DNA from: Candidatus Doudnabacteria bacterium Gr01-1014_77
GTDB lineage: Bacteria > Patescibacteriota > Doudnabacteria > UBA920 > VMFF01
Length of the DNA stretch: 11,975 nucleotides
Direction of reading: 5' to 3'
Assembly (NCBI GenBank): GCA_007375915.1
Contig: VMFF01000018.1
Span: forward strand, 1 to 11,975
Part shown: in pieces, positions 1 to 6,536 of the stretch
Numbering within the stretch: position 1 is the first letter of the stretch
How the letters are laid out: the number at the start of each line of letters is the position of its first letter
The notes under the pieces: generated by a model
What the model saw: only the letters and a program-made list of their open reading frames with translations
Databases searched by the model: none
Told to the model about the DNA's origin: nothing
Made by a program: the position numbers and the translations under genes

Positions 1-200
1 AATAATATTTTTATTGCTTGCAGATATCCTTGAGCAATAAAAATCAACGTTCCGTTTTCCTCTATCCCAAAACGAAAAATCTTTTTGCCTATGCTTTTCT
101 GGAACTCTCCCCATTTCCAGTCTTGCAAAAAACAACCATTGATTTGCACCAATGATTGATACTCTGTGCTCTGTTCTTCTGTAAACTCTCGTAATTGCAT
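1..200 (-). CDS. FemA/FemB-like peptidoglycan-bridge acyltransferase, N-terminal part (cut by window edge)
   Basis: The reading frame opens with an ATG at 198-200 and stays open to the window edge (about 66 codons). The protein begins MQLREFTEEQ and carries FLQDWKWGEFQKSIGKK near residues 24-40, followed by a beta-strand stretch (IFRFGIEENGTLIFIAQ). The FLQxWxWGEFQ signature is typical of the first acyltransferase (GNAT-like) half of FemA/FemB/FemX proteins. Characterised members move amino acids from aminoacyl-tRNA onto lipid-linked peptidoglycan precursors at the cytoplasmic membrane. The start lies 5 nt beyond the ruvA stop, so it is probably the second gene of a ruvA operon. No strong Shine-Dalgarno is visible, only AGG about 14 nt upstream. 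Only the N-terminus is seen, so the substrate cannot be inferred; another GNAT-fold transferase is possible. Confidence 0.7.
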   Translation of the reverse strand, partial: MQLREFTEEQSTEYQSLVQINGCFLQDWKWGEFQKSIGKKIFRFGIEENGTLIFIAQGYLQAIKIL

Positions 201-205
201 CCCAG

Positions 206-763
206 TTATTTTCCTAAATACTTCAAAGCCTGTTTTAATTTTTCTTCTGTTGGTAATGTATGGTCAATCTTGTTAAGCACTTCTTTTATCTCTCTAACTG
301 AATACCCAAGCTGTTCTAACGCCCCTAAGAGATCATCTGACTTTCCAAGTCCTGTAACAGTAAAACTACCAGAAAGTTTTTCTTTTAATTCCATTATTAT
401 TCTTTCTGCGGTTTTCTTTCCAACACCACCAACTTTAGTAAACACAGCAGCGTCTTGGGAAACTATTGCTCCTTTTATTAACTCAAGATCTCCAGCAGAA
501 AGTACTGAAAGGGCTACTTTTGGACCAACACCAGAAACAGTGGTTAAAAGCTCAAAAAAAGCCAATTCAGCTGGGCTTTGAAACCCAAAAAGATTAAAAG
601 CGTCTTCCCTCACTTGTAAATGAGTATGTAACTCTATCTCCTGACCAATGTCTATTGTTAAAACCTGTGGTGTTGAAAAAACCCTGTAACCAATACCATT
701 GTTTTCAAGTAGTAAAGATTGCTCATTTTTCCCGATTATTTTTCCTTTAATATATCCAATCAT
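206..763 (-). CDS. ruvA: Holliday junction branch migration protein RuvA
   Basis: RuvA binds four-way Holliday junctions as a tetramer or octamer and loads the RuvB helicase rings that drive branch migration in recombinational repair. The 185-residue product is close to the usual length (about 190-205). It opens with MIGYIKGKIIGK, the typical start of the N-terminal OB domain (about residues 1-63). Two helix-hairpin-helix motifs follow: TTVSGVGPKVALSVLS (about 73-88) and VGGVGKKTAERIIMELKEKL (about 111-130). The C-terminal helical domain (about 140-185), which contacts RuvB, has the expected LGYS..EI pattern. A TATAAT box lies 6 nt upstream of the ATG and no Shine-Dalgarno is seen, so translation is probably leaderless. 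The FemA/B-like gene follows after 5 nt. ruvB is not adjacent; it begins at the other end of the window. Confidence 0.96.
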   Translation of the reverse strand: MIGYIKGKIIGKNEQSLLLENNGIGYRVFSTPQVLTIDIGQEIELHTHLQVREDAFNLFGFQSPAELAFFELLTTVSGVGPKVALSVLSAGDLELIKGAIVSQDAAVFTKVGGVGKKTAERIIMELKEKLSGSFTVTGLGKSDDLLGALEQLGYSVREIKEVLNKIDHTLPTEEKLKQALKYLGK

Positions 764-769
764 ATATTG

Positions 770-798
770 ATTATATATACAAAAAGAGTTAAAGGAAA
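770..798 (-). promoter_or_regulatory. Candidate ruvA promoter, leaderless type
   Basis: Read on the minus strand, a perfect TATAAT (770-775) ends 6 nt before the ruvA ATG, which places the expected transcription start at or next to the start codon. The -35 at 17 nt spacing is weak (TTTCCT, 793-798). The box sits in an AT-rich TATA run that could also supply overlapping -10 hexamers, so the exact register is uncertain. Confidence 0.5.
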
Positions 799-806
799 TA
801 CCGCTA

Positions 807-835
807 TTTACTCAGCTTCTCTAAGCAGTTAGAAT
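807..835 (+). promoter_or_regulatory. Candidate uvrB promoter, leaderless type
   Basis: TTTACT (807-812, 4/6 match to TTGACA), a 17-nt spacer and TAGAAT (830-835, 5/6 match to TATAAT) form a sigma70-type promoter. The -10 ends 7 nt before the ATG at 843. The upstream in-frame ATG at 834 would lie inside the -10 hexamer and upstream of the predicted transcript start, which favours 843 as the true uvrB start. Confidence 0.55.
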
Positions 836-842
836 GGAATAT

Positions 843-2843
843 ATGTTCGAATTACATTCTTCTTACAAACCAGCCGGTGACCAACCAGATGCAATCTCAA
901 AATTGGTTAAGTCCATAAAAAAAGGAAACAGGGATCAAACGCTTTTAGGCGTGACAGGCTCTGGCAAAACTTTTACTATGGCAAACATTGTTCAAGAGAT
1001 CCAAAAACCAACCTTAATAATCTCACACAACAAAACTTTAGCAGCGCAACTTGCTTCTGAGTTTCAAGAATTCTTTCCAAACAATGCTGTCCATTATTTT
1101 GTTTCATATTATGACTACTACCAACCAGAAGCATATGTTCCTAGAACTGACACTTACATTGAAAAAGAAACACAGATCAACGAAGAAATCGATCGCTTAA
1201 GAAATGCTGCTACACAAAGCCTGTTAACTCGTAAAGATGTTTTGATTGTTGCTTCAGTATCTTGTATTTATGGTCTAGGAAATCCAGAAGACTATCTTGA
1301 GCTTTCTCTTGAACTTAAAAAAGGAATGAAGATTAAAAGAGATACATTGCTTAGACGATTAGTTGATCTTCAATTTAGCAGAAATGATATTGATTTAAAA
1401 AGAGGCACTTACAGAATCCGGGGAGACATTTTGGAGATAATCCCGGCATCATCAGAAATTGTTGTTCGTCTTTCTTTTTTTGGAGATGAAATAGAAAGAA
1501 TCTCTGAACACGACATTTTAACCGGCGAAGATATTCAAGATATTGAAACTTTTCAAATATTCCCTGCAAAGCACTTTGTTACTCCTCAAGAAAAGCTCCA
1601 GAAAGCAATGGATAACATACGAGGAGAATTAAACGAACAACTAAAAACCCTTAAAAAACAAGGTAAACTCTTAGAAGCGCAGCGTTTAGAGCAAAGAACA
1701 AACTTTGACCTAGAAACCATACAAACACAGGGTTTTGTTAATGGTATTGAAAACTATTCCAGACACCTTGATTTCAGAACACCAGGAGAACCACCCTCTA
1801 CCCTCCTCCACTATTTCCCAGATGACTTCCTAATGTTCATCGATGAATCACACATGACTATTCCTCAGATCGGTGGGATGTACGAAGGAGATCGTAGCAG
1901 AAAACAAACCCTGGTTGATTATGGTTTTAGGCTTCCTTCTGCACTAGACAACAGACCATTAAAATTTACAGAGTTTGAAAAAAAGATTAACCAGGTAGTT
2001 TATGTTTCAGCAACACCAGCAAAGTATGAACTTGAAAAAACAGGAGCAGGAACAACCAAAGGAAAAACGTTAATTGCAGAACAATTAATTCGCCCAACAG
2101 GACTTCTTGATCCAACGATTGAGATAAAACCGATAAAGAACCAGGTGGATGATTTAGTTGAACAAGTAAAAGAACGTGTTAAAAAACACCAACGCGTTTT
2201 AGTTACTACTTTAACAAAACGAATGGCTGAAGAACTTGCTGAATACATGAAAGAGTTAAACATTGCTGTCCACTATCTCCACTCAGAAATTGATACTTTT
2301 GAAAGATTGGAAATTTTAAGAGACTTAAGACTTGGTGTGTATGATGTTGTTGTTGGAATTAATTTACTTAGAGAAGGGTTAGATTTACCAGAAGTTTCTT
2401 TAATTGCAATTCTTGATGCTGACAAAGAAGGTTTCTTAAGAAGCGAAACTGCATTAATGCAAATTATGGGGAGAGCTGCAAGACATCTTCAAGGTCATGT
2501 AATCATGTATGCAGACAGAATAACTGGCTCTATGAAAGCCGCTATAGAAGAAACAAAGCGAAGAAGAAAAATTCAAGAAGAGTACAACACAAAACATGGC
2601 ATCACTCCTAAAACAATCCAGAAAGCAATAAAAGATGATCGATTATCAGGATCTAAAGTTGTTGAGCAAGAATTAGACAAAGCAGATGTAAGTAATATGG
2701 ACAAAACTGAAATCCGATACTACGTTCAAGAGCTTGAAGAGCAAATGGATCTTGCTGCTAGAAACTTAGAATACGAAAAAGCAGCCACAATAAGAGACAG
2801 GATCACAGAGGTAAGGAAAATACAAAAGCTTAAGAAAACGTAA
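843..2843 (+). CDS. uvrB: Excinuclease ABC subunit UvrB
   Basis: UvrB is the damage-verifying helicase-like subunit of nucleotide excision repair. It receives lesions from UvrA, inserts a beta-hairpin into the strand gap and recruits UvrC. Numbering from ATG 843: the N-terminus MFELHSSYKPAGDQPDAI matches the family, Walker A is GVTGSGKT (about 36-43), and the hairpin region YYDYYQPEAYVPRTDTYIEKE-like segment is at about 89-109. The DEAD-like box FIDESH is near 333, helicase motif VI MGRAARH near 545, and a C-terminal UVR domain (LEYEKAATIRDRI) binds UvrC. Length is 666 residues, normal for the family. An in-frame ATG at 834 adds only three residues (MEY). I prefer 843 because of the promoter position and N-terminal homology. 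All key motifs look intact. Confidence 0.97.
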   Translation: MFELHSSYKPAGDQPDAISKLVKSIKKGNRDQTLLGVTGSGKTFTMANIVQEIQKPTLIISHNKTLAAQLASEFQEFFPNNAVHYFVSYYDYYQPEAYVPRTDTYIEKETQINEEIDRLRNAATQSLLTRKDVLIVASVSCIYGLGNPEDYLELSLELKKGMKIKRDTLLRRLVDLQFSRNDIDLKRGTYRIRGDILEIIPASSEIVVRLSFFGDEIERISEHDILTGEDIQDIETFQIFPAKHFVTPQEKLQKAMDNIRGELNEQLKTLKKQGKLLEAQRLEQRTNFDLETIQTQGFVNGIENYSRHLDFRTPGEPPSTLLHYFPDDFLMFIDESHMTIPQIGGMYEGDRSRKQTLVDYGFRLPSALDNRPLKFTEFEKKINQVVYVSATPAKYELEKTGAGTTKGKTLIAEQLIRPTGLLDPTIEIKPIKNQVDDLVEQVKERVKKHQRVLVTTLTKRMAEELAEYMKELNIAVHYLHSEIDTFERLEILRDLRLGVYDVVVGINLLREGLDLPEVSLIAILDADKEGFLRSETALMQIMGRAARHLQGHVIMYADRITGSMKAAIEETKRRRKIQEEYNTKHGITPKTIQKAIKDDRLSGSKVVEQELDKADVSNMDKTEIRYYVQELEEQMDLAARNLEYEKAATIRDRITEVRKIQKLKKT

Positions 2844-2854
2844 AAAACACCTCG

Positions 2855-2883
2855 TTGACAGAAACCTTTAAATATGCTACAGT
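2855..2883 (+). promoter_or_regulatory. Strong extended -10 promoter driving the GC-rich cassette
   Basis: A consensus TTGACA (2855-2860), an exact 17-nt spacer and an extended -10, TGc followed by TACAGT (2875-2883), lie just after the uvrB stop. The expected start is near 2890. The TGn extension and AT-rich spacer resemble the rpsT and tsaE promoters in this window, so this element looks native to the host rather than part of the GC-rich DNA. It overlaps the left arm of the hairpin at 2870-2908. Confidence 0.65.
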
Positions 2884-2908
2884 CACATATTCTGGCTGTA
2901 GCGTATTT
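2870..2908 (+). terminator. Near-perfect 16-bp hairpin after uvrB (possible uvrB terminator or operator)
   Basis: Arms 2870-2885 and 2893-2908 pair over 16 positions with a 7-nt loop (CATATTC). The only non-Watson-Crick pairs are two T-G wobbles (2875/2903 and 2883/2895). The right arm ends in TATTT and continues into GTTTGT, so as RNA it could terminate uvrB read-through. Because it spans the -10 and predicted start of the cassette promoter, it could instead act as a DNA dyad bound by a repressor. The sequence cannot decide between these. Confidence 0.5.
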
Positions 2909-2931
2909 GTTTGTCTTGAAGGACAAACGAA
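2906..2931 (+). other. 5' leader stem-loop of the cassette transcript
   Basis: TTTGTTTGTC (2906-2915) pairs with GACAAACGAA (2922-2931) around a TTGAAG hexaloop: 10 pairs including one T-G wobble, with a perfect 7-bp core GTTTGTC/GACAAAC. It would lie about 15 nt inside the transcript from the 2855-2883 promoter. It shares three bases with the preceding hairpin, so the two cannot both be complete at once. It has no downstream T-run, so it does not look like a terminator; it may stabilise the 5' end or be regulatory. Confidence 0.5.
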
Positions 2932-2948
2932 GAAACTCGAAACCAGGA

Positions 2949-3312
2949 CGCACCTACAAACATGCTAACTCAAACCGCCGACATGGCGAGGCAACATGAC
3001 CGCTCATGGACACACGGAAAAAGCCGGGATGCTCGAACGCGCGATCAATATCGTCGTATTTGGGTGGTTCTCGGTCAGGGTCTGGATTATGGTCCTGATC
3101 GTCACCCACCTGGTGACGTTCAGCGACATAATCGGCGCTGACCAGAAGGGCATCAAGGCTGAGATCGAGGACTTCGGCGTTGCGATCGTCGTCGGCGTCT
3201 TTGCCCTCGGCCGCACCTGGCTCGAGGAGACCAAGCACCACCCTAACAAGTGGATGTCACTGGCTCTCATCTTCTATTACCTCTCGCTACATCACTAACG
3301 ACAGTAGGTGCG
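2949..3312. repeat. 9-bp inverted repeat bracketing the cassette gene
   Basis: CGCACCTAC (2949-2957) is the exact reverse complement of GTAGGTGCG (3304-3312). The left copy lies in the 5' leader; the right copy is 5 nt after the stop codon and just before the terminator stem. In RNA the copies could close the whole message into a loop; in DNA they could be remnants of element ends. The match does not extend beyond 9 bp on either side, so chance is not excluded. Confidence 0.45.
2996..3298 (+). CDS. Small membrane protein of unknown function, high-GC codon use
   Basis: I do not recognise this 100-residue protein. It has a short polar, His-rich N-terminus (MTAHGHTEKAG) and a hydrophobic stretch at about 17-42 with one Arg at 28. 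A charged loop (about 43-60), a second hydrophobic stretch (about 61-76), another charged loop (EETKHHPNK) and a third short segment ending YYLSLHH follow. Two or three membrane spans are likely. The coding case is good: 78 of the 99 codons after the start end in G or C by hand count, well above the local 56% GC, and a GAGG Shine-Dalgarno (2988-2991) sits 4 nt before the ATG, unlike most host genes here. Such codon use indicates an origin in a GC-rich organism. A holin or other phage accessory membrane protein is one possibility from size and topology, without motif support. Antisense and alternative-frame ORFs over this stretch lack this support. Confidence 0.72.
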   Translation: MTAHGHTEKAGMLERAINIVVFGWFSVRVWIMVLIVTHLVTFSDIIGADQKGIKAEIEDFGVAIVVGVFALGRTWLEETKHHPNKWMSLALIFYYLSLHH

Positions 3313-3316
3313 AACG

Positions 3317-3355
3317 CGCCCGACCTGAATCACAATCAGGCGGGCGTTTTCGTTT
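3317..3355 (+). terminator. Intrinsic terminator of the GC-rich cassette
   Basis: CGCCCG-A-CCTGA (3317-3328) pairs with TCAGG-CGGGCG (3336-3346): 11 base pairs with one bulged A (3323), a 7-nt loop, then TTTTCGTTT. The GC-rich stem matches the cassette composition rather than the host terminator near 3740, so it probably arrived with the gene. Confidence 0.85.
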
Positions 3356-3374
3356 ATTCTGCTAAATACATGAC

Positions 3375-3403
3375 TTGAAAATACTAGATTATTATGTTAA
3401 ATT
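3375..3403 (+). promoter_or_regulatory. Candidate rpsT promoter
   Basis: TTGAAA (3375-3380), a 17-nt spacer and an extended -10, TGt followed by TAAATT (3395-3403), give an expected start near 3410 and a leader of about 43 nt. A second TATAAT (3433-3438) lies 14 nt before the rpsT ATG but lacks a recognisable -35. Confidence 0.45.
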
Positions 3404-3452
3404 AAACATAACCCGTTAGAAAATCCTCTATATATAATTAAAGAAATAGTAA

Positions 3453-3710
3453 ATGCCAAATACAAAGAGTGCTGCTAAAGCAATGCGACAGTCAGCACGA
3501 AGAAGAACTTTTAACCTAACAGTTAAAGAAGCTGCAAAAAACAGCGTTAAAGAAGTTAAGAAACTTTTAAAAGCTGGAAAGAAAAGTGAAGCTGCAGAAG
3601 CAATGAGAAAAGCAATGGCTGCTTTAGACAAAGCTGCTAAAAAGGGTGTCATTCACAAGAATAAAGCGTCTAGAAATAAATCTAGAATGGCAAAAGCTTT
3701 AAAGAGATAA
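3453..3710 (+). CDS. rpsT: 30S ribosomal protein S20
   Basis: S20 is a small basic helical protein that binds 16S rRNA and stabilises the body of the 30S subunit. The 85-residue product begins MPNTKSAAKAMRQSARRRTF, the family hallmark (xxxKSAxKRxRxSxxRRxxN), is rich in Lys, Arg and Ala, and contains the conserved LDKAAKKGVIHKNKASRNKSR segment near the C-terminus (about 58-78). Length is normal for the family. No clear Shine-Dalgarno precedes the ATG. It is monocistronic, lying between the GC-rich cassette and a terminator shared with the convergent polA gene. Codon use is AT-rich and Lys codons are mostly AAA, in contrast to the cassette gene next door. Confidence 0.96.
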   Translation: MPNTKSAAKAMRQSARRRTFNLTVKEAAKNSVKEVKKLLKAGKKSEAAEAMRKAMAALDKAAKKGVIHKNKASRNKSRMAKALKR

Positions 3711-3723
3711 CTTAAAGAGTTTA

Positions 3724-3750
3724 AAAATACCGCCTTTCAGCGGTATTTTT
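3724..3750. terminator. Bidirectional terminator between rpsT and polA
   Basis: ATACCGC (3727-3733) pairs with GCGGTAT (3740-3746) around a CTTTCA loop, flanked by an A-run on the left and a T7 run on the right. It can therefore end both rpsT (+) and the convergent polA operon (-). Read on the minus strand, the hairpin starts just past the polA stop at 3751. Confidence 0.88.
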
Positions 3751-6513
3751 TTATATTTCTAATTCTTTCATGTCACCCCAGTCATCCCCTGTCTTTACAT
3801 CTACAACCAGAGGAACTTTGAGTTTGTACGCATTTTCCATAATCTTTTTTATTCTTTCAGCATATCCCTTAACTTCTGATTCTTTTATTTCAAAAACTAA
3901 TTCGTCGTGAACTTGTAACAACAGTTTTATATCTTCTTTTTGTAATCCTATATCTTCTTCTATTTTATTCATTGAGATTTTGAAAATATCTGCTGCTAAT
4001 GATTGCATTGGCATGTTTATAGCAGCACGTTCTGCTGCAGCTCTAACTTGAAATTGTGATGAGTTAATTTCTGGGAAATATCTTTTTCTTCCTAGTTCAT
4101 TATGTGTGTATCCGTTTGTTCTAGTTTCAAAAACAACTTGTTTTAAGTATGTATCAACGGCTGAAAATGCTTTGAAATACTTTTTTATAAACTCAGATGC
4201 TTCTGCTCTGGTCATATCAACTCTTTCAGAAAGACCAAATGAGGAAAGTCCATAAAGGACCCCGAAGTTTATAGTCTTTGCATCTCTGCGCATTTCTTTT
4301 GTAACTTTCGTTGGATCATCAATACCGTAGAGTTGCATTGCCGTTGCGGTATGAATGTCCTGTCCTTTTTTAAACACCTCAGTCATTGTCTTATCACCTG
4401 ACAAATGTGCAACAACTCTTAGTTCTATTTGAGAGTAGTCTATTGAAACTAACTTTGTTCCAGGTGCTGCTAAAAAGCCTTTACGTATTTCAGCTGCATA
4501 ACCGCTACTGCTTGCAGGAATGTTCTGAAGGTTTGGATTAGATGAAGAAATTCGTCCTGTTGCTGTAATTGTTTGATTGTAACTGGTATGTAAACGATAA
4601 TCCTTTTTACTTACTAATTCAGGTAGTGCTTTAACATATGTTGATTGGAGCTTGCTTAATTCCCTGTAATCTAAAATCATATCAATGATTGGGTGTAACC
4701 CTTTCATCTTTTCAAGCTCAGATGCTGCTGTTGAATATCCAGTTTTTGTTTTCTTTACAAACATTCCTTCACCACTAATGGGGATGTTAAGTTTTTGGAA
4801 AAGAATAACTTTTAACTGTGCTGGGGAGTTAATATTAAACTCTTCCCCTGCTTCTTTGTAAATCTTTGTTTCTAGTTTTTCAAGATCGACTTGAACTTGT
4901 TTTTCTAGTTTTTTGAATAACGGGATATCTAAGAGAACACCGTTTTCTTCCATCTCTGCAAGAACTTTGGTTAAAGGCATTTCAATATCAAAGAAGACTT
5001 TGTCTAAACCTTCTTTTTTAAGTTGAGGTAAAAGTTTTTGTTTTAAGCGAAAAGTATAATCAGCATCCTCAGCAGCATAGAAACAAACCTTTTCCTTAGG
5101 AACATCTTTCATGCTGATTTGTTTTTTCCCTTTTCCTATCAGCTCTTCGATTGGTTGCATCTGATATCCAAATTCGTTGAAAGCTAAACTATCTAGATCA
5201 TGTGATCTTGATCCAGGAGATAGAAGGTATGAGGCAATCATTGTATCAAAGTAAAGATTGTTTACTTCAATTCCGTATTTCTTTAAAGCTAGGAAGTCAT
5301 ATTTAATATTATGTCCTATCTTCTTTATCTTCTCATCTGCAAATATCTTGTGTATTTCTTTGTTTTTAGAAGACTTTAAAAAATCAGCTGGGAGATAGTA
5401 AGCATGCCCTTCTTTGAAACAAAATGATATTCCTACTAGATCAAAATCTAGAGCACCTAGCCCTTCTGTTTCAGTGTCAAACACAAATTCATCTTGTTTT
5501 GAGAGCTCTGATGCTAAATCTTGTAGTTTATCCTCTGTGTCTATTAATTTGTAATGTTCGTTGTTTTTAGGCTGTATTTGCTGTGCTTCTTCTACTGTCA
5601 CTTCTTTGTTACCTGATATTTGAGGTAGTTTAGGAATCAAGGTTCTAAACTCTAGTTTTTGGAATAGTTCAACAATCTTTCCGTAGTTTATCTGTGAAAA
5701 TTCATATTGAGGAATATTGAAGTCTATTTTTACATCTCTGATTATCTGAGACAACCACAAAGATAGCTCTACTTGTTCTTTTTGTTCTTGGAAAAGTTTT
5801 TTAGTCTTTTCTTTAAGCTTATCTATATTTGCGTAAATCTTTTCAATGCTTCCATATTCTTTAATTAAGTCCAAAGCTCCTTTTTCTCCAATTCCATGTA
5901 CACCCGGAATATTATCAGATGGATCCCCTTTTATAGCTTTGAAGTCAACCATTTGCTCTGGTTTTATTCCGTAACGTTCAAAGACAGCTGCTGGATCATA
6001 GATAATTGTGTCTGTTAATCCTTTACGCAGTGTGTATACCTTCACGTGCTCATCTACTAACTGGAGTGTGTCTAAATCTCCTGTAACAATTATTACCTCA
6101 AAATGTTTGTGATCATTGTTTGAGTGCTTGATGTGTTCTGCAAGAGTTCCCAACATATCGTCAGCTTCAAATCCAGATTGTTCGTAAATTGGAATCCCTA
6201 AATCTGCAACAACTTCTTTGCATCTTGGAATTTGTGCATAAAGCTCATCTGCAGCTTTTACTCTTGTTGCTTTGTATTCCTTGTATTTATCATGTCTAAA
6301 GGTTGGTCCTGCTAAATCAAAAGTCAACGCAATATGCGTTGGCTTAATGTCTTTTATTGCTTTAAGCAAGATAACGGAAAAACCGTAAACTGCGTTTGTT
6401 GGTTCACCTGCTTTTGTAGAAAGGTTTGGAATGGCATGAAAAGCGCGATGGATTAAAGCATTTCCATCAACTAACATGTAGCGCTTAAAGCTCTTTTCAG
6501 GTGTCTTAGGCAT
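3751..6513 (-). CDS. polA: DNA polymerase I (5'-nuclease, proofreading exonuclease and polymerase)
   Basis: PolA fills gaps in excision repair and replaces RNA primers during lagging-strand synthesis. The 920 residues include all three classical domains. The N-terminal 5'-nuclease (about 10-300) has MLVDGNALIHRAFHA and FEADDMLGTLA. The 3'-5' exonuclease (about 330-510) keeps Exo I FDTETEGL (near 342), Exo II GHNIKYDF (near 399) and Exo III YAAEDADYTF (near 477), so proofreading should be active. The polymerase domain has motif A DYSQIELR (near 692), motif B RRDAKTINFGVLYG (near 740) and motif C QVHDELVFE (near 868). A Phe in motif B is the usual form that discriminates against dideoxynucleotides. 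A TATAAT box lies 6 nt before the ATG. Met13 is an alternative start directly before the conserved VDGNAL. It is the last gene of the DHH-pilB-phosphatase operon. Confidence 0.98.
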   Translation of the reverse strand: MPKTPEKSFKRYMLVDGNALIHRAFHAIPNLSTKAGEPTNAVYGFSVILLKAIKDIKPTHIALTFDLAGPTFRHDKYKEYKATRVKAADELYAQIPRCKEVVADLGIPIYEQSGFEADDMLGTLAEHIKHSNNDHKHFEVIIVTGDLDTLQLVDEHVKVYTLRKGLTDTIIYDPAAVFERYGIKPEQMVDFKAIKGDPSDNIPGVHGIGEKGALDLIKEYGSIEKIYANIDKLKEKTKKLFQEQKEQVELSLWLSQIIRDVKIDFNIPQYEFSQINYGKIVELFQKLEFRTLIPKLPQISGNKEVTVEEAQQIQPKNNEHYKLIDTEDKLQDLASELSKQDEFVFDTETEGLGALDFDLVGISFCFKEGHAYYLPADFLKSSKNKEIHKIFADEKIKKIGHNIKYDFLALKKYGIEVNNLYFDTMIASYLLSPGSRSHDLDSLAFNEFGYQMQPIEELIGKGKKQISMKDVPKEKVCFYAAEDADYTFRLKQKLLPQLKKEGLDKVFFDIEMPLTKVLAEMEENGVLLDIPLFKKLEKQVQVDLEKLETKIYKEAGEEFNINSPAQLKVILFQKLNIPISGEGMFVKKTKTGYSTAASELEKMKGLHPIIDMILDYRELSKLQSTYVKALPELVSKKDYRLHTSYNQTITATGRISSSNPNLQNIPASSSGYAAEIRKGFLAAPGTKLVSIDYSQIELRVVAHLSGDKTMTEVFKKGQDIHTATAMQLYGIDDPTKVTKEMRRDAKTINFGVLYGLSSFGLSERVDMTRAEASEFIKKYFKAFSAVDTYLKQVVFETRTNGYTHNELGRKRYFPEINSSQFQVRAAAERAAINMPMQSLAADIFKISMNKIEEDIGLQKEDIKLLLQVHDELVFEIKESEVKGYAERIKKIMENAYKLKVPLVVDVKTGDDWGDMKELEI

Positions 6514-6519
6514 ACTCTG

Positions 6520-6525
6520 ATTATA
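6520..6525 (-). promoter_or_regulatory. Candidate internal -10 for polA
   Basis: A perfect TATAAT on the minus strand ends 6 nt (CAGAGT) before the polA ATG, in the 23-nt gap after the phosphatase gene. No convincing -35 is visible. The tsaE start carries nearly the same string (TAAAAT, TAGAGT, ATG), which supports a functional leaderless start inside the operon. Confidence 0.4.
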
Positions 6526-6536
6526 CCTAAACCCCG

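Larger units (their letters stand above)
2936..3350 (+). other. GC-rich, foreign-looking one-gene cassette
   Basis: Base composition shifts abruptly here. Positions 3001-3300 are about 56% GC by hand count, while uvrB and rpsT on either side run about 30-38% in sampled lines. The segment holds one small gene followed by a GC-rich terminator, with a promoter just upstream in AT-rich DNA. No transposase, integrase, tRNA or clear target-site duplication was found, so the route of entry is unknown. A single gene with its own promoter and terminator resembles the moron arrangement known from phages. An assembly chimera must also be considered. Confidence 0.6.

Noticed and set aside
195..581. Plus-strand 128-codon frame opposite ruvA
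   Set aside because: Antisense shadow of a clearly identified gene, with no independent start signal or family resemblance.
2962..3141. Alternative plus-strand frame of 59 codons starting MLTQTADMARQH
   Set aside because: It overlaps the 2996-3298 gene in another frame, lacks a ribosome site and has an Arg/His-rich composition typical of a shifted frame of GC-rich DNA.
2954..3270. Minus-strand open frames of 88 and 95 codons across the GC-rich cassette
   Set aside because: They are antisense to the gene with strong third-position GC bias, a ribosome site and a downstream terminator. Long antisense frames are expected in GC-rich coding DNA.
2884..3358. Whole promoter-to-terminator unit as a structured RNA gene (RNase P RNA, tmRNA or similar)
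   Set aside because: Length and GC enrichment would fit, but no RNase P core motif, tmRNA tRNA-like ends or peptide tag was found, and the codon-position bias favours a protein gene.
2888..3363. Direct repeat TATTCTG (2888-2894 and 3355-3361) as a target-site duplication around the cassette
   Set aside because: A shared 7-mer between two flanking windows of about 100 nt is expected by chance about half the time, and no transposase or other element ends accompany it.
3433..3438. TATAAT near rpsT as another leaderless-type -10
   Set aside because: It is 14 nt from the ATG rather than 6-8 and lacks a -35, so it was not counted in the leaderless pattern; the TTGAAA-based promoter further upstream is preferred.
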